Notes: generated by a model not told the origin, from the letters alone. A stretch of DNA of 64,000 nt from TM7 phylum sp. oral taxon 349 (GCA_018127705.1 CP072328.1:496001-560000); one strand, 5' to 3'; positions 25,337 through 34,364 are shown, counted from the first letter of the stretch. Numbers and translations: made by a program.

Positions 25337-25369
25337 TTCGGCGGGTCGCCCCCGACCCGACCCGCCGAA
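25337..25369. repeat. strong GC-rich hairpin upstream of the defence operon
   Basis: A perfect 12-bp stem (ttcggcgggtcg and complement) with a 9-nt loop, much richer in GC than its surroundings. No T run follows, so it is not a typical terminator. A second small hairpin (gagcaaagctc) lies beside it at 25324-25335. Confidence 0.6.
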
Positions 25370-25406
25370 ACCCAATAAGGTATTTTGGCAATAATTACCA
25401 TAAAGA

Positions 25407-26343
25407 GGTTCACCCAACTAATCCGTAAAGCCCTAGTAAACCGTAGGAATGCTATTGGGCTGGCGAGCAGTTCTGGCTGGTTAGCTCTTGCCATCCATTC
25501 TTGGCAAAGAGAGTCTAGCTGTCTCGTCAGGATTCTTCCGCCGAACAGCTTCCCGAGCATACCGCTTTGTCACGCTCCAGACATTCTCTCCTTGGTTGGT
25601 ACTGGCAAAGCACCCTTTGCTATGATTCCAACTCTCATGAGCGTAGCCAAGTAGTTCTTAGCTCGTCATACGCCCCACCATTTGTCACTCGCCACTAGGC
25701 TGCCTGCTACGATGTAATCCTGAACAAATTGTTCAAGCGATTGTCTATCCCCGGCTGCCGGTAATGCGTAGGGCAATGCGCCCAGTCGTAGTATCTTTAG
25801 CGCCAACTACGATGTGCTGAGGCTGTTTGGATCGCCTCTTGCCAAAGTAGCTTTCATCTACTTGTACCACACTCTCCAGCATGGTGGTGAGCTTGCTGCT
25901 GCCAGGCAGTTGCTTGCGGAATCGGGTAAACTAGCGCCGGACAGTAGTATAGCTTACGCCAGCTAATAGGTATGACGTTTCCGTTGAGCGTTTTGTTTGC
26001 TAGCAGTAGAGCAGGATGAACAGAGCTGCCGGGGACTTAGCTTCATGCCGTATAACCAACTAGCCTGGTAGCTGTTAGCTGGTAGCTGTTAGCTGGTAGC
26101 TGGTAGGCCGGTATTTCTTGCGGCACAGTTTACACCACAGATATTTGTTGCAATAGTTTTCATGAAGACCCTTATGGCAGCGAGGACAAGACACCTCATC
26201 GCCAAAGACTAGTTTGTTAAGGATCTGCCAGTATTTCTTGTTACTGGCAAACTTTTGGTATGGTAGGCATTAGGAACATCTCCTTTCACTTAGTTGCTAT
26301 TCACTCCTAAGTTTATGGGAGGTTCTGGTTTAGGTTGATGGAT
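25407..26343 (-). mobile_element. dead IS1595-family element, copy 1
   Basis: About 937 bp, nearly identical to 62772-63682. Minus-strand reading shows the zinc-ribbon N-terminus (NKLVFGDEVSCPRCH, NKYLWCKLCRKKY) and the C-terminus (MLGKLFGGRILTRQLDSLCQEWM), but in several frames and with stops. It differs from copy 2 by a tandem expansion of a 14-bp unit (ggtagctgttagct) at 26068-26100. Both copies share the same disabling changes. Confidence 0.85.
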
Positions 26344-26412
26344 CAATTGCGTAATTTTGTAATTAATAATATCGGTTTTGTACTAATATTATTTTTTATC
26401 CAACTATGCTTG

Positions 26413-26421
26413 TGTTAAAAT
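26413..26421 (+). promoter_or_regulatory. extended -10 of the FAD oxidase gene
   Basis: TGT then TAAAAT (26416-26421), 37 nt before the ATG at 26459; aggggt serves as ribosome site. Confidence 0.45.
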
Positions 26422-26458
26422 AAATTCAGACGTAAATGATCAGGGATAAGGGGTAGTA

Positions 26459-28057
26459 ATGAGCAAGGTTGCAACCTATTTGCGCGGACATTTGGCAGGC
26501 GAAGTTGATTTTCGCACGGATTTGCGTGCGGCGCGTGCCAAAGACGCAGGAATCTTGGCGATTGCTCCGGAAATGATCGTGTCGCCGCGAAATACGAGTG
26601 ACATTCGCAAAACAGCGCGATTTTCGTGGCAGCTGTCTGAGCGCGGGCATACACTGCCGCTAGTGGTGCGCGGTGCTGGTTATGGTATTAATGGTGGCGC
26701 AGTTGGTCGCGGCGCACAGGTTTCCCTTGCAACTCATATGAACACGATTTTTGAATACGATAGCAAGCAGCGGTTGGTGCGCTTGCAGCCTGGCGTGACA
26801 ATTCAGGCACTTCAATCGGCGCTTGCATTGCAGGGTGCGGGGGTTTTGTCGCTTAATGGGCTTGACTCGCGTGGTACGATTGGCGGCGCGATTGCTGACA
26901 ATGCTGCGGGGTATCTAGCGGGTAAGTATGGTTCGCTTGCGGCGAATGTGAGTCAATTAGAGGTTGTACTAGCAAACGGTGACATATTGCAAACCGGCAA
27001 AATCAGCAGACGCGAGCTGAATCGCAAGAAAGGGCAGCAGAATTTAGAGGGTGATATTTACCGTGGCGTAGAAGCAATCTTGGAAGATTATGCTGATGAA
27101 ATCAGTACTATCCACGAGCGCGATCAGACTGGCTATAATAGTATTGCACGTATATGCAATCGCGATGGTAGCATTGACTTGACGCCGCTCTTTGTAGGTA
27201 GTCAGGGCACACTTGGCGTTATTAGCGAGATGATTTTGCGTGTCGATTTTCGTAGCCAGCATTTAGATCTGGCGGTGCTTGTATTCGCTTCGGCAGAAAC
27301 AGCGCACGACATGCTTGATGAGCTACGCCGGTTTGCACCGGCATTCGTGAAGTACTTTGATGCAGCACTCGTACGGCGAGCAGTACAAGTTGGTTTTAAG
27401 GCGCCATGGTTTCAAGAGGTTGGTGGTAAAGTACCGCAGGCGGCTATTCTTGTCGGGTTTGATGATTTTAACGTGCGTGCTCGTATGAAAGGAAAGAAAA
27501 AGCTCGAAAAATTATGCAATAGCGTAGCTGATGTTTCGCTGACATTGGACGATGGTAGCACGCGCACTTCGCTATTATCGCTCCTTGACATTACGCGTTA
27601 TTTTACGCTTCCAGATCGTGCAGGCGTTGGCATACCGCCATTGTTGTCCAATTGGTTTGTGCCGTCAGAACGGTTTGAGGATTTCACGAAAGCGTTGACG
27701 GTGCTTGGCAATAAGTTGCGCGTGGAGCTACCGCTTGCGGTAGACGGTTTGGCCGAACTTGTGTCGGTGTATCCGCTTGTGCCAATAGCGCAGGCAAGCG
27801 ATCGGCAAAAACTTATGCGCTTGCTTGATGAAACGACGCGGCTTGTTCACCAGTATGGTGGCGCAGTCGTTGGTCAGCATGGTGAAGGGCGGTTGCTGAG
27901 TCGATTCGCATACGAATGCATTGGTGCGCGGCGCGTTGACATGTATCGTGCGATCCGCAAGCTATTTGATCCACTTGGTACGCTTAACCCTGGTGTTAAG
28001 CAACTGAATGACGTGCGTCAGCTTGCCGGCATGATTGATGGTACGCTTCGGTTTTAG
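26459..28057 (+). CDS. FAD-linked oxidase (GlcD/FAD_binding_4 family)
   Basis: 532 residues. The PCMH-type FAD-binding domain occupies about 35-265: the beta-alpha hallmark RGAGYGINGG (Gly-rich loop), GTIGGAIADNAAGYLAGKYGS, and LFVGSQGTLGVISEMIL. A C-terminal substrate cap ends in VVGQHGEGRLLSRF and KLFDPLGTLNPGVK, typical of glycolate/lactate dehydrogenase-like enzymes. It oxidises a 2-hydroxy acid or similar substrate, which cannot be identified. It has no iron-sulfur domain. Base composition matches the core genes, unlike the surrounding relics, so this is probably an old resident gene. Confidence 0.88.
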   Translation: MSKVATYLRGHLAGEVDFRTDLRAARAKDAGILAIAPEMIVSPRNTSDIRKTARFSWQLSERGHTLPLVVRGAGYGINGGAVGRGAQVSLATHMNTIFEYDSKQRLVRLQPGVTIQALQSALALQGAGVLSLNGLDSRGTIGGAIADNAAGYLAGKYGSLAANVSQLEVVLANGDILQTGKISRRELNRKKGQQNLEGDIYRGVEAILEDYADEISTIHERDQTGYNSIARICNRDGSIDLTPLFVGSQGTLGVISEMILRVDFRSQHLDLAVLVFASAETAHDMLDELRRFAPAFVKYFDAALVRRAVQVGFKAPWFQEVGGKVPQAAILVGFDDFNVRARMKGKKKLEKLCNSVADVSLTLDDGSTRTSLLSLLDITRYFTLPDRAGVGIPPLLSNWFVPSERFEDFTKALTVLGNKLRVELPLAVDGLAELVSVYPLVPIAQASDRQKLMRLLDETTRLVHQYGGAVVGQHGEGRLLSRFAYECIGARRVDMYRAIRKLFDPLGTLNPGVKQLNDVRQLAGMIDGTLRF

Positions 28058-28543
28058 CCCAACGGAAACATTATCGTTTGGCAACTCTGTCTGTAAGAAG
28101 TGCGTGGGCATTGTTGTGTCTGTTTTCAGATCCACCTGCAACAAAGTTAAGTCTTAATTTTGGTGAGCTTTTACACCTAAGCTAGAATTCATTTCTAGCA
28201 AAATGCGCAGCTCAGTCCCAACGCCTGCAGGCATATAGCACACGCTCCGCTCCACCAGGAATCCTTTGGTTTATTTTTTAATATTTCCCCCGCCGAATTC
28301 TTTTTGTAGCTGTAAAGGGTTGTTCCTGATGGTGACACTTGTTGCGTTTGCTCAGTAATATTACTGTTTGCGAAAACATCACGTTTCTCAAGGATTAAAG
28401 GTGGTATGTATGCATTAATTAAGTATGATACAATTCTAGTAGAATTAAGGGAGATTACATAGTTGTGTGAACGATCTGCGCTGCCTTCTCGTGCCGAATA
28501 AGACGGCTGTGTTGTAGTGCTATATCAAAACTAAAGTTACTAT
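28058..28543. other. 486-bp intergenic region
   Basis: No convincing gene. Contents: a small hairpin (gctagaattcatttctagc, 28180-28198), an extended -10 TGATACAAT at 28426-28434, and aagggaga followed by a 12-codon TTG-started frame (about 28463-28501). The promoter probably serves the hydrolase at 28544 with a leader of about 100 nt. Confidence 0.4.
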
Positions 28544-29077
28544 ATGACAAGAAATAACCCTAATATCCTCCTTCTCGCAGGTGCAAATCCACGTAATCGC
28601 CAATGGCTATGCAAACTTTCCGAGTGTCTCAAAAACCATAGTATCGACTCAGAAATCTTTCCGTATCTTCATTGGGATAGTAAATCTGAAATAGACATCA
28701 AAAAGGAAGTGTATCGGCTTGGAGAATACATTAAATCGCATAAGTCAACGATAGTGATCGCAAAATCAGCAGGTGCAATTATAGGAATGAACGCAGTGCT
28801 TGATGGCGCCATTATTAACAGGATGGTTATGATTGGCTTGCCGATTGCTTATATGGAGGAGAGGCACATTGATACAGCCCAGCTCATTGAGAGCATTTCA
28901 GTTCCGACATTATGCATTCAGGCAAGTGAGGATCCTATGGGTGGCTACCGTGAAGTTAGCAAACTATGCTCAAGCCAACCGCTCCTTGAGATGATGGAGG
29001 TAATAGCTGCCGACCATGCTTATACCGACCTCGCCAGTATCGTACGCCATATTGAAGCCTTTATTCACGACGTATAA
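28544..29077 (+). CDS. small alpha/beta hydrolase
   Basis: 177 residues. A full catalytic triad can be placed: nucleophile S75 (IAKSAGAIIG), D130 (IQASEDPMGGY) and H158 (AADHAYTD), in the usual order on an alpha/beta hydrolase fold that starts NILLLAGANPRNRQW. The nucleophile elbow has Lys and Ala (KSAGA) instead of GxSxG. The substrate is unknown; small esterases or YqiA/RBBP9-like proteins are the nearest type. No clear ribosome site. The gene ends 16 bases inside the 3' end of the opposite-strand fragment at 29061. Confidence 0.75.
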   Translation: MTRNNPNILLLAGANPRNRQWLCKLSECLKNHSIDSEIFPYLHWDSKSEIDIKKEVYRLGEYIKSHKSTIVIAKSAGAIIGMNAVLDGAIINRMVMIGLPIAYMEERHIDTAQLIESISVPTLCIQASEDPMGGYREVSKLCSSQPLLEMMEVIAADHAYTDLASIVRHIEAFIHDV

Positions 29078-29548
29078 TTTGTTTGACAATATAATCAACT
29101 GTAGTAAGATCCTGCTCGAGATGATTATGTGGTGCTATGATGTAATCGGCTCGTGCAAGAAAATCTGCCGATACGCTCCAATCTGTGTCATAGCTCAACC
29201 GTTTGACTACTTCCAAGTCGCGAGTTTGCAGCATACGCTCACGACGCGCTCGCTCGTCAATATCCATAAATATTACCCTTATACGATTCGTGTCGTAATA
29301 GAGGTAAAGAGACTCTACCTCTGTCAGTGACGGGCGACAGCACCCTATGACAAACCTCCCAAGCTCCATTTGTTGATTGTAGAAGTGCGTGTCTTGACCG
29401 TATCTTCTACCATACGTTTCCGATTCTTCCCAGTGCTCGGGTAAAATTGTCGATCTCTTCTGCTTGAATTCATCATCATTAACGAAAAAATATTCATTGT
29501 CGCTTTCACCGGGTCTTCTTGGACGAGTGGTATATAATCCTATACCCT
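29061..29548 (-). pseudogene. guanylate kinase-like gene lacking its 5' end
   Basis: The minus-strand frame is open from about 29548 to the stop at 29061: LYTTRPRRPGESDNEYFFVNDDEF, then YGRRYGQDTHFY, then IFMDIDERARRERM and DYIIAPHNHLEQDL. This is the order of guanylate kinase (TTRPxRxGE, YGT, C-terminal NDD-like region). The P-loop start is missing because an IS30 relic begins at about 29550. Only 102 codons have an ATG in frame (29369). A functional kinase is not possible without the P-loop. Confidence 0.7.
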
Positions 29549-29549
29549 T

Positions 29550-30314
29550 GCTTGGTTAGCTTCTTGAAGTCGGTGCCTTTTAGTAAGGAGTCTTTTGAAT
29601 TAATTCATCAATATTCTCTGGTCACGTCCACGTTCTCTAGGATATGGTGAGGATTGGCAAAGTAGATAATTTAGATTTAGACTTAGGCTTTAGATATAAA
29701 ACTAGGCACAATCATGATGTTTCTGCACATATGAACGGATTTAGTGTCACCCTCTTAGATCGGATAAGTCGGCTCAGGAATGAATCCAATCTCTTTAGAG
29801 TGGTTCCAGATCTTTCGTCCGCGGTTATATAACTGCCGTACGTTTTCGTGGAAGCATCATCCTTTGCATATGCAATAAAAAAGATGGCTGATTCAAGCTC
29901 AAACAAAGGTGTAAACTGCTATATATAGCACAAAATCAATATAGTACAGCTAAATCTGACACGGATTTTCGGCGTTTGAAAGAAAATCTCTTAATTTACT
30001 CAAAATTCATATGTACAGAAAGCTAAATGGTTGTGGTAAAATGATTTCTTTAATAATGATTCAATAACTATTCGCTTCTTCCTAGTAAACGTATTCGTAT
30101 ATACTCTGCTCTATTCTATCCAGCATCTCACGACATGAGCTGACGATGACCATGCATCCCCGTGAACGCGTTGTATATATGCTCTATCCTAGAGGGATCT
30201 TTTCTCCTTGTTTTAAGTTGTTGTTTCAAACCTAATTTTCACAAAGCCTAGAGAAACTGATGTCTCTTTTTATATGTGAGATGTTGCAATTAAGGGGTTA
30301 GAGTAGGAAACCCC
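29550..30314 (-). mobile_element. decayed IS30-family relic
   Basis: At 29550-29700 the minus strand reads fragments of the IS30 C-terminus (IYFANPHH, RERGRDQ, KGTDFKKLTK) with frameshifts and stops. At 30230-30314 the sequence is clearly homologous to the right end of the IS30 at 34366-35625 (gttgcaattaaggggtta against gttgcggttgaggggttg). The middle, 29700-30230, is too decayed to read; a 64-codon minus ORF at 29712-29906 is of no recognised kind. Confidence 0.65.
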
Positions 30315-30343
30315 TTGACCAACCCAAACAAACATAGTATATT
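30315..30343 (+). promoter_or_regulatory. promoter of the acidic repeat gene
   Basis: TTGACC at 30315-30320, 17-bp spacer, TATATT at 30338-30343. The -35 abuts the IS30 right end. Confidence 0.65.
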
Positions 30344-30399
30344 ACTTCAGGATCTCATCGCAATCCCGCATGAGATCAGGTCTTTAAGAGAGGCAAAAC

Positions 30400-30831
30400 A
30401 TGGACGACACGTTCGACGAGTTCGACGAGTTCTTTGTCTTCGAGGACACGATTCCTAATATCGTGTCCTATAGCGTCATCCTCGGGAAGGAGGTGCGGAA
30501 TGAGCTCAGGCTCATTAGGTCTGAGCTTCCGGAGGTGATCTACAACTTCTTTATTAATGAGGCAGACGATACTCTGAACATCTTTATCCAGATGTTCGCG
30601 GGAGCATTGCTGTCAGGGAGCGCTAGCATACTAGAACGCATAAAGGAATTCCTTGAAGAGCTTGCGGTCGTTGAGACCGCAAAAGTTGATAAGAGGCTTC
30701 TTAACAATATCGTTTTTAACGATATTGTCGAAGGCTTCGACGCCGATCCCGATTCCGACGCCGACACCGCCCCCGACGCCGACACCGCCCCCGACGCCGA
30801 CACCGCCCCCGACGCCGACACCGCCGGCTAG
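30400..30831 (+). CDS. acidic protein with C-terminal DADTAP repeats, unrecognised
   Basis: 143 residues, strongly acidic. The N-terminus is DE-rich (DDTFDEFDEFF), the middle amphipathic and helical, and the C-terminus is (DADTAP)3 plus DADTAG, encoded by an exact 18-bp tandem repeat at 30757-30828. A good promoter, the ribosome site agagagg and a strong terminator surround it, so it is a one-gene transcription unit. Its codons favour C and G endings, unlike the neighbours. The function is unknown; charge and repeats suggest a flexible acidic linker or tail. Confidence 0.7.
   Translation: MDDTFDEFDEFFVFEDTIPNIVSYSVILGKEVRNELRLIRSELPEVIYNFFINEADDTLNIFIQMFAGALLSGSASILERIKEFLEELAVVETAKVDKRLLNNIVFNDIVEGFDADPDSDADTAPDADTAPDADTAPDADTAG
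30757..30828 (+). repeat. 18-bp coding tandem repeat, four units
   Basis: Three exact units of gacgccgacaccgccccc plus a fourth ending ggc; encodes DADTAP. Confidence 0.9.
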
Positions 30832-30847
30832 TCCCTCCTAGCCTCTC

Positions 30848-30914
30848 ACCCCCAGACAGAAGCCGCTCTAGGGCATCATTGCCCGGGGTTCGTGCTTCTG
30901 TCTGGGGGCTTTTC
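30848..30914 (+). terminator. terminator of the acidic repeat gene
   Basis: A stem of about 15 bp (cccccagacagaagc and complement) with a GC-rich, about 30-nt inner part, followed by cttttc. Confidence 0.85.
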
Positions 30915-30927
30915 ATTTGGAATTAAA

Positions 30928-31761
30928 TTAAGATGCAGATGGTTGGCAGTATGTTTCTACTAGCCTAATAACCGGTAACGCCATAGTTTCGCGCGGCAGC
31001 TCTATACTGCGATCAATAATAGCAGCAGGGCAAGGGTAGCGTAGCGGCAGTATGGTTGGCAGCTCGCCTACAGAGTAGGTGAGCGCGCCAGCAGGCGGTA
31101 CGACAGGCTGTACTGAGCGCGTACGATCAGCATGGTTGCGCGCAGTAATCTGTGCAACCTGGTCGTCAACGCGGGCGCGTTCATCGGCATTTAACTCGGC
31201 GTACGGACGCGGCATCATACCAAGCGTACGCTGGGCGCTTACTACCGGATCGCACACGAAAAACAAATCAAGCACATGTTCGCACAATCCGGCGCGGGCA
31301 AGCTCTTCGCCGACTTCGCCGAGTGCGCGCCCGTCTAGCAGTACAATCTCTACGCCTTCTTCGCGCGCATCGCGCAGCCATTTACGCAATAGTGCATCTT
31401 TGAATGCTTGGCTGCGCGGGCGAGCGCCAATCTTCACGCTGTTTGCGCTGATTTTTGGCGTGTAGAGTAACGTATCGCGGTCTGCCCGCGGCAGATGGTA
31501 TACAAATTTCACGCGGCGTACGCAGGCGTCTTCGTTATGCTTGTCGGCGAGGAATGTATCTATTGCTATTGGATCATCCAAGTCTATGCCGTATTCCTGC
31601 ATCATCACTACGAGCACGCGAAAGACTTGCCCTGCATCGATCAGCATGACGGGCAATGATAGCTCATCGCGTATATAGTCTTTTACCAAGCTTACGATCG
31701 TACCTTTGCCGCTGCGCGCATCGCCATCGAACGTTACCAGCTTAGGAAGTGGGTTGGTCAT
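30928..31761 (-). CDS. cytidylate kinase-like P-loop kinase
   Basis: 277 residues from the ATG at 31761. The P-loop GDARSGKGT is at 13-21, DGRALG follows in the middle and FFVCDPVVSAQRT in the second half, matching (d)CMP kinase (DGRDxGT, then an A-x-x-RAxRR stretch), but it is longer than the usual 225 residues and carries a C-terminal extension. It would phosphorylate CMP or another NMP. A TGC-TATCAT box 8 nt upstream supports this start rather than 31800. Confidence 0.75.
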   Translation of the reverse strand: MTNPLPKLVTFDGDARSGKGTIVSLVKDYIRDELSLPVMLIDAGQVFRVLVVMMQEYGIDLDDPIAIDTFLADKHNEDACVRRVKFVYHLPRADRDTLLYTPKISANSVKIGARPRSQAFKDALLRKWLRDAREEGVEIVLLDGRALGEVGEELARAGLCEHVLDLFFVCDPVVSAQRTLGMMPRPYAELNADERARVDDQVAQITARNHADRTRSVQPVVPPAGALTYSVGELPTILPLRYPCPAAIIDRSIELPRETMALPVIRLVETYCQPSAS

Positions 31762-31769
31762 TAGGGTAT

Positions 31770-31778
31770 ATGATAGCA
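31770..31778 (-). promoter_or_regulatory. extended -10 of the cmk-like gene, apparently leaderless
   Basis: Minus-strand TGC-TATCAT, 8 nt from the ATG at 31761. Confidence 0.5.
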
Positions 31779-31814
31779 TGGATGGGGCGCATTGACCCAA
31801 AACAAAAACACTCT

Positions 31815-31880
31815 AGCAAAGTTTTGTATGTAATAGGCATGCGGAACATCCTTTCTTTGATTAGGTGTTGTTATATAGCT
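31815..31880 (-). mobile_element. end fragment of an IS1595 element
   Basis: This stretch is homologous to the region around the transposase start and right end of the intact IS1595 (compare tagcaaagttttgtatg and gcggaacatcctttct with 4480-4520). The remaining bases up to the tRNA at 32174 show no recognisable feature. Confidence 0.6.
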
Positions 31881-32173
31881 AGACTTAATTTTACTAGGGG
31901 AGGGGTTGGGTTAAAGTACCAGTTACAGCGATTTCTTGACGGTTACTTAGACCAAGATGTCGATCAGTTCGCATATCAAACGAAATAAGCTGAGTTGATG
32001 CCTGAAAAGAAGTTACCAGAAGAACAATTTAGCCTGTATTTATCCAAAAAAACAAGCACGGCTCTCGCCGCGCTCAACACTCCAATTTGCTTTTGAAAAC
32101 ATTTGGGTTTTGCATAGCAAAACCAAAGAAAAAAGAGCACTTTTGCGCCCAATTTACGAGTTTTGTCCCGATT

Positions 32174-32260
32174 TGGTGCGGATGAAAGGACTTGAACCTT
32201 CACGCCATCGCTGGCACTAGCACCTGAAGCTAGCGCGTCTACCAATTCCGCCACATCCGC
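32174..32260 (-). tRNA. tRNA-Leu (anticodon CAG)
   Basis: 87 nt on the minus strand: acceptor stem gcggatg / catccgc, D arm gaattggtagac, anticodon stem ctagc / gctag around ttcaggt giving CAG, long variable arm, T arm ggttcaagtcc and encoded CCA. Its last 32 nt equal those of tRNA-Leu(TAG) at 22139. It reads CUG codons. Confidence 0.95.
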
Positions 32261-32463
32261 ATGCATAATGGGTATATAAAGTGCATCGTAGTTTCTTAGT
32301 CATTCCGGACTTTACAATTTGATTATACTGGTATTTCGGTGCAAAGTAAATAGTGGTACAGATTCATGTCAATCATATAATGTGATACAATGGATTGGTT
32401 GTCAATTATAATAATCAAGCGTTTGCTGTTCGTACGCCATAGCACAAGCGAGAAAGGGTTCGT

Positions 32464-32841
32464 GTGATTGATTCGATGACACATGTCCAGAGGATGTTGG
32501 AGAGTTTTAGCAACTTACAGAATCCATCGCTTGCGAAGGAGATGGCAAACACATCTGTCTGCTTGGAGAACGAAGATGGCATTAGAGCTAACGGTAGATT
32601 TAGTGAGTTGCCGCAAGACATACTGCCTCACGATGCGGCACAACTTATTCTTGAAACGCTGAGAGCGCTAGAGCACAGTGCCTTGTCGGATATAGACACT
32701 GAAATGGTTAATAGAGCATTTCATAGTGCTATTAGTAAATGGCCAGAGGAGCTGCAGTCGCCTCAAGCTGGCGAGGTTGCGATTGCTCATATTGCCATTA
32801 TCGGTGCTTATATAGGTGCGATAGGCGATAATAGAGAATGA
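32464..32841 (+). CDS. unrecognised 125-residue protein
   Basis: GTG start after gagaaaggg (an ATG at 32476 is the alternative). A soluble, mostly helical protein without cysteines or clear motifs (PHDAAQLILETLRALEHSAL, AISKWPEEL). Its stop overlaps the ATG of the next gene (ATGA), which suggests translational coupling with the SpoU methyltransferase. I do not recognise the family. Confidence 0.65.
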   Translation: MIDSMTHVQRMLESFSNLQNPSLAKEMANTSVCLENEDGIRANGRFSELPQDILPHDAAQLILETLRALEHSALSDIDTEMVNRAFHSAISKWPEELQSPQAGEVAIAHIAIIGAYIGAIGDNRE

Positions 32842-33371
32842 CTTCAACGCTTAATGACCAACGCAACGTTATCAATCGTTACAAAGGCGTACCGATAGAA
32901 CAAATTATCACCGATCTAGATACGCACGGTTCGACACTAGAGATTGCGATTGATAATATCGAGAGAGATTTCAATATGGGCACGATTGTACGTAGCGCGA
33001 ATGCGTTCGGCGTGCGTCATGTGCATGTTATCGGGCGGCGGCAATGGAATAAGCGCGGTGCAATGATGACTGACAAATACTTGCATGTGTACTATTATGT
33101 GGCGACGGATGGTTTTATACATGCGATCGCGGGGAAAGAATTGATTGCGGTCGATAATATTGATGGCTCGCAGCCTTTGAGTCGCGCAAAATTACCAAGA
33201 AATACCGTACTGCTATTCGGTGCGGAACGTTCAGGAATTCGCCAAGAGTTATTACAGCGTGCCGCTCAGATTGTCGCGATTGAGCAATTTGGCAGTACGC
33301 GCAGTCTTAATGTTGGCGTAGCGGCTGGAATTGCAATGTATGTATGGGTGCAACAGCATATGCTACAATGA
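32838..33371 (+). CDS. SpoU/TrmH family RNA 2'-O-methyltransferase
   Basis: 177 residues with the three SpoU motifs: motif 1 FNMGTIVRSANAFGV (near 49-63), motif 2 LLFGAERSGI, motif 3 VAIEQFGSTRSLNVGVAAGIAMY. These form the knotted SAM site of SPOUT enzymes that methylate the 2'-hydroxyl of tRNA or rRNA. The size fits the short TrmL/TrmH types; the target nucleotide cannot be predicted. It overlaps the preceding gene by 4 nt. Confidence 0.88.
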   Translation: MTSTLNDQRNVINRYKGVPIEQIITDLDTHGSTLEIAIDNIERDFNMGTIVRSANAFGVRHVHVIGRRQWNKRGAMMTDKYLHVYYYVATDGFIHAIAGKELIAVDNIDGSQPLSRAKLPRNTVLLFGAERSGIRQELLQRAAQIVAIEQFGSTRSLNVGVAAGIAMYVWVQQHMLQ

Positions 33372-33449
33372 TGCTCTATGCTAGAGGGTGTTTTCTAAAA
33401 CAAAAATTAAGCGTATCCATAATATTCTAAGGTTCAAGACTAGTTTAGC

Positions 33450-33689
33450 CTATCTAATTGCTTCCTCCCGTAGCAATTTAAGTAACTCATGATACACATC
33501 TTCATATCTCATGCTATGCCTTATACCTTTATACTTTATATCTAAATTCACATTCTTTGAGATGGAGATTAAAGTGATCTTTTCTAAGTCCGCGTAGCTT
33601 TTAGCTAAGCGGACTTTAGCAATACTCCCCAAAAGTTCTCTATGCTGTTGATGTGGTTCTTTTAGGATTGCTTTTGCTTCTATTAACAA
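33450..33689 (-). CDS. possible small hypothetical protein
   Basis: 79 codons from a TTG. The peptide looks protein-like (QQHRELLGSIAKVRLAKSYADLEKI, VYHELLKLLREEAIR), helical at both ends with a central strand. No ribosome site is seen, and the only ATG-type start is absent, so the gene may be truncated by the relic upstream. Unrecognised. Confidence 0.4.
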   Translation of the reverse strand: MLIEAKAILKEPHQQHRELLGSIAKVRLAKSYADLEKITLISISKNVNLDIKYKGIRHSMRYEDVYHELLKLLREEAIR

Positions 33690-33719
33690 ATTTATTATGG
33701 CTATAGTTTACACGGGTAG

Positions 33720-34330
33720 TGACGCTTATATCACCTAGTCAACTAGTCCGTTGTGTAACTACGCCAGCCGTAACTATACTAACCGTTACTCGTATATAGT
33801 TCACTATGCATAGTGCTATTCTAGCTATACTTTCATCCGTATGATTCATCTGTGTGATCTGTTTTAGAGCGTTTCCGGCTAGCATGAGGTTAGGTGCTAA
33901 GTATTAAGTACTAGGATTAGGATTAGGTACTAGGTGCTATTTGGGTATATACCTTACTATGGCGCTTTAGTAGTAAAAAGGCAGGCTCAAAGACGATAAA
34001 TCTTAGTCTTTGTTACTGGCTCTACAGAGACTATGTATATCATGTGCGCTACGTACATCACGTACTCGGCATAGTCCAAAGTAACTTTCATCTATTTCTA
34101 CTTCACCAGACAATGGTGAGGTAGATTCTGTAGTATTTAGTTATTACTATGCGAATGTGAGTAAATATACGATTGACTGTATTACGGTTTAGATTAGCTA
34201 TGGAAGCTATTCCACGTAGCAGTCATGTCCTCACAAAATAGTCTAACAATTTGTCTAGTTTTAGCTTCAGAAATATGTGAACGTTTCAAGTACTTATTTC
34301 TCATCTGTTATTTAGTATGGGTGGTGGGGG
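33720..34330 (-). mobile_element. very decayed IS1595-like relic (weak)
   Basis: Short islands resemble the intact IS1595: agtcaactagtccg near the left end, and caaagtaactttcatctat at the position of the conserved catalytic stretch (compare 4110-4130). It also carries many short tandem duplications (aggattaggattaggtac near 33911). No reading frame survives. Confidence 0.4.
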
Positions 34331-34364
34331 TAAAGTAGGATTGGACCTATTCTAAAAATAAGAC

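Noticed and set aside
25281-25391. 37-codon N-terminal extension of the nuclease
   Set aside because: It reads through the GC-rich hairpin and the -10 box and has no protein-like sequence.
28463-28501. 12-codon TTG-started leader peptide before the hydrolase
   Set aside because: The start codon is weak and the length is within chance expectation; noted only as part of the intergenic region.
29644-29906. Small ORFs on both strands (29644-29832 plus, 29712-29906 minus)
   Set aside because: They lie in the decayed IS30 relic, have no ribosome site and no recognisable family.
30757-30828. Possible CRISPR or regulatory repeat array
   Set aside because: Units are 18 bp, contiguous without spacers and in frame with the coding sequence; no cas genes are present anywhere in the window.
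22139-32260. A single 10-kb island integrated between the two tRNA-Leu genes
   Set aside because: The 32-nt identity of the tRNA 3' ends is normal for tRNA-Leu paralogues and they are in opposite orientation; the FAD oxidase and cmk-like genes inside look like host genes, and no integrase was found.
31976-32266. 96-codon minus-strand ORF beginning MHADVAELVDALAS
   Set aside because: It is a translation of the tRNA-Leu(CAG) gene, a well-known artefact; the rest has no coding character.
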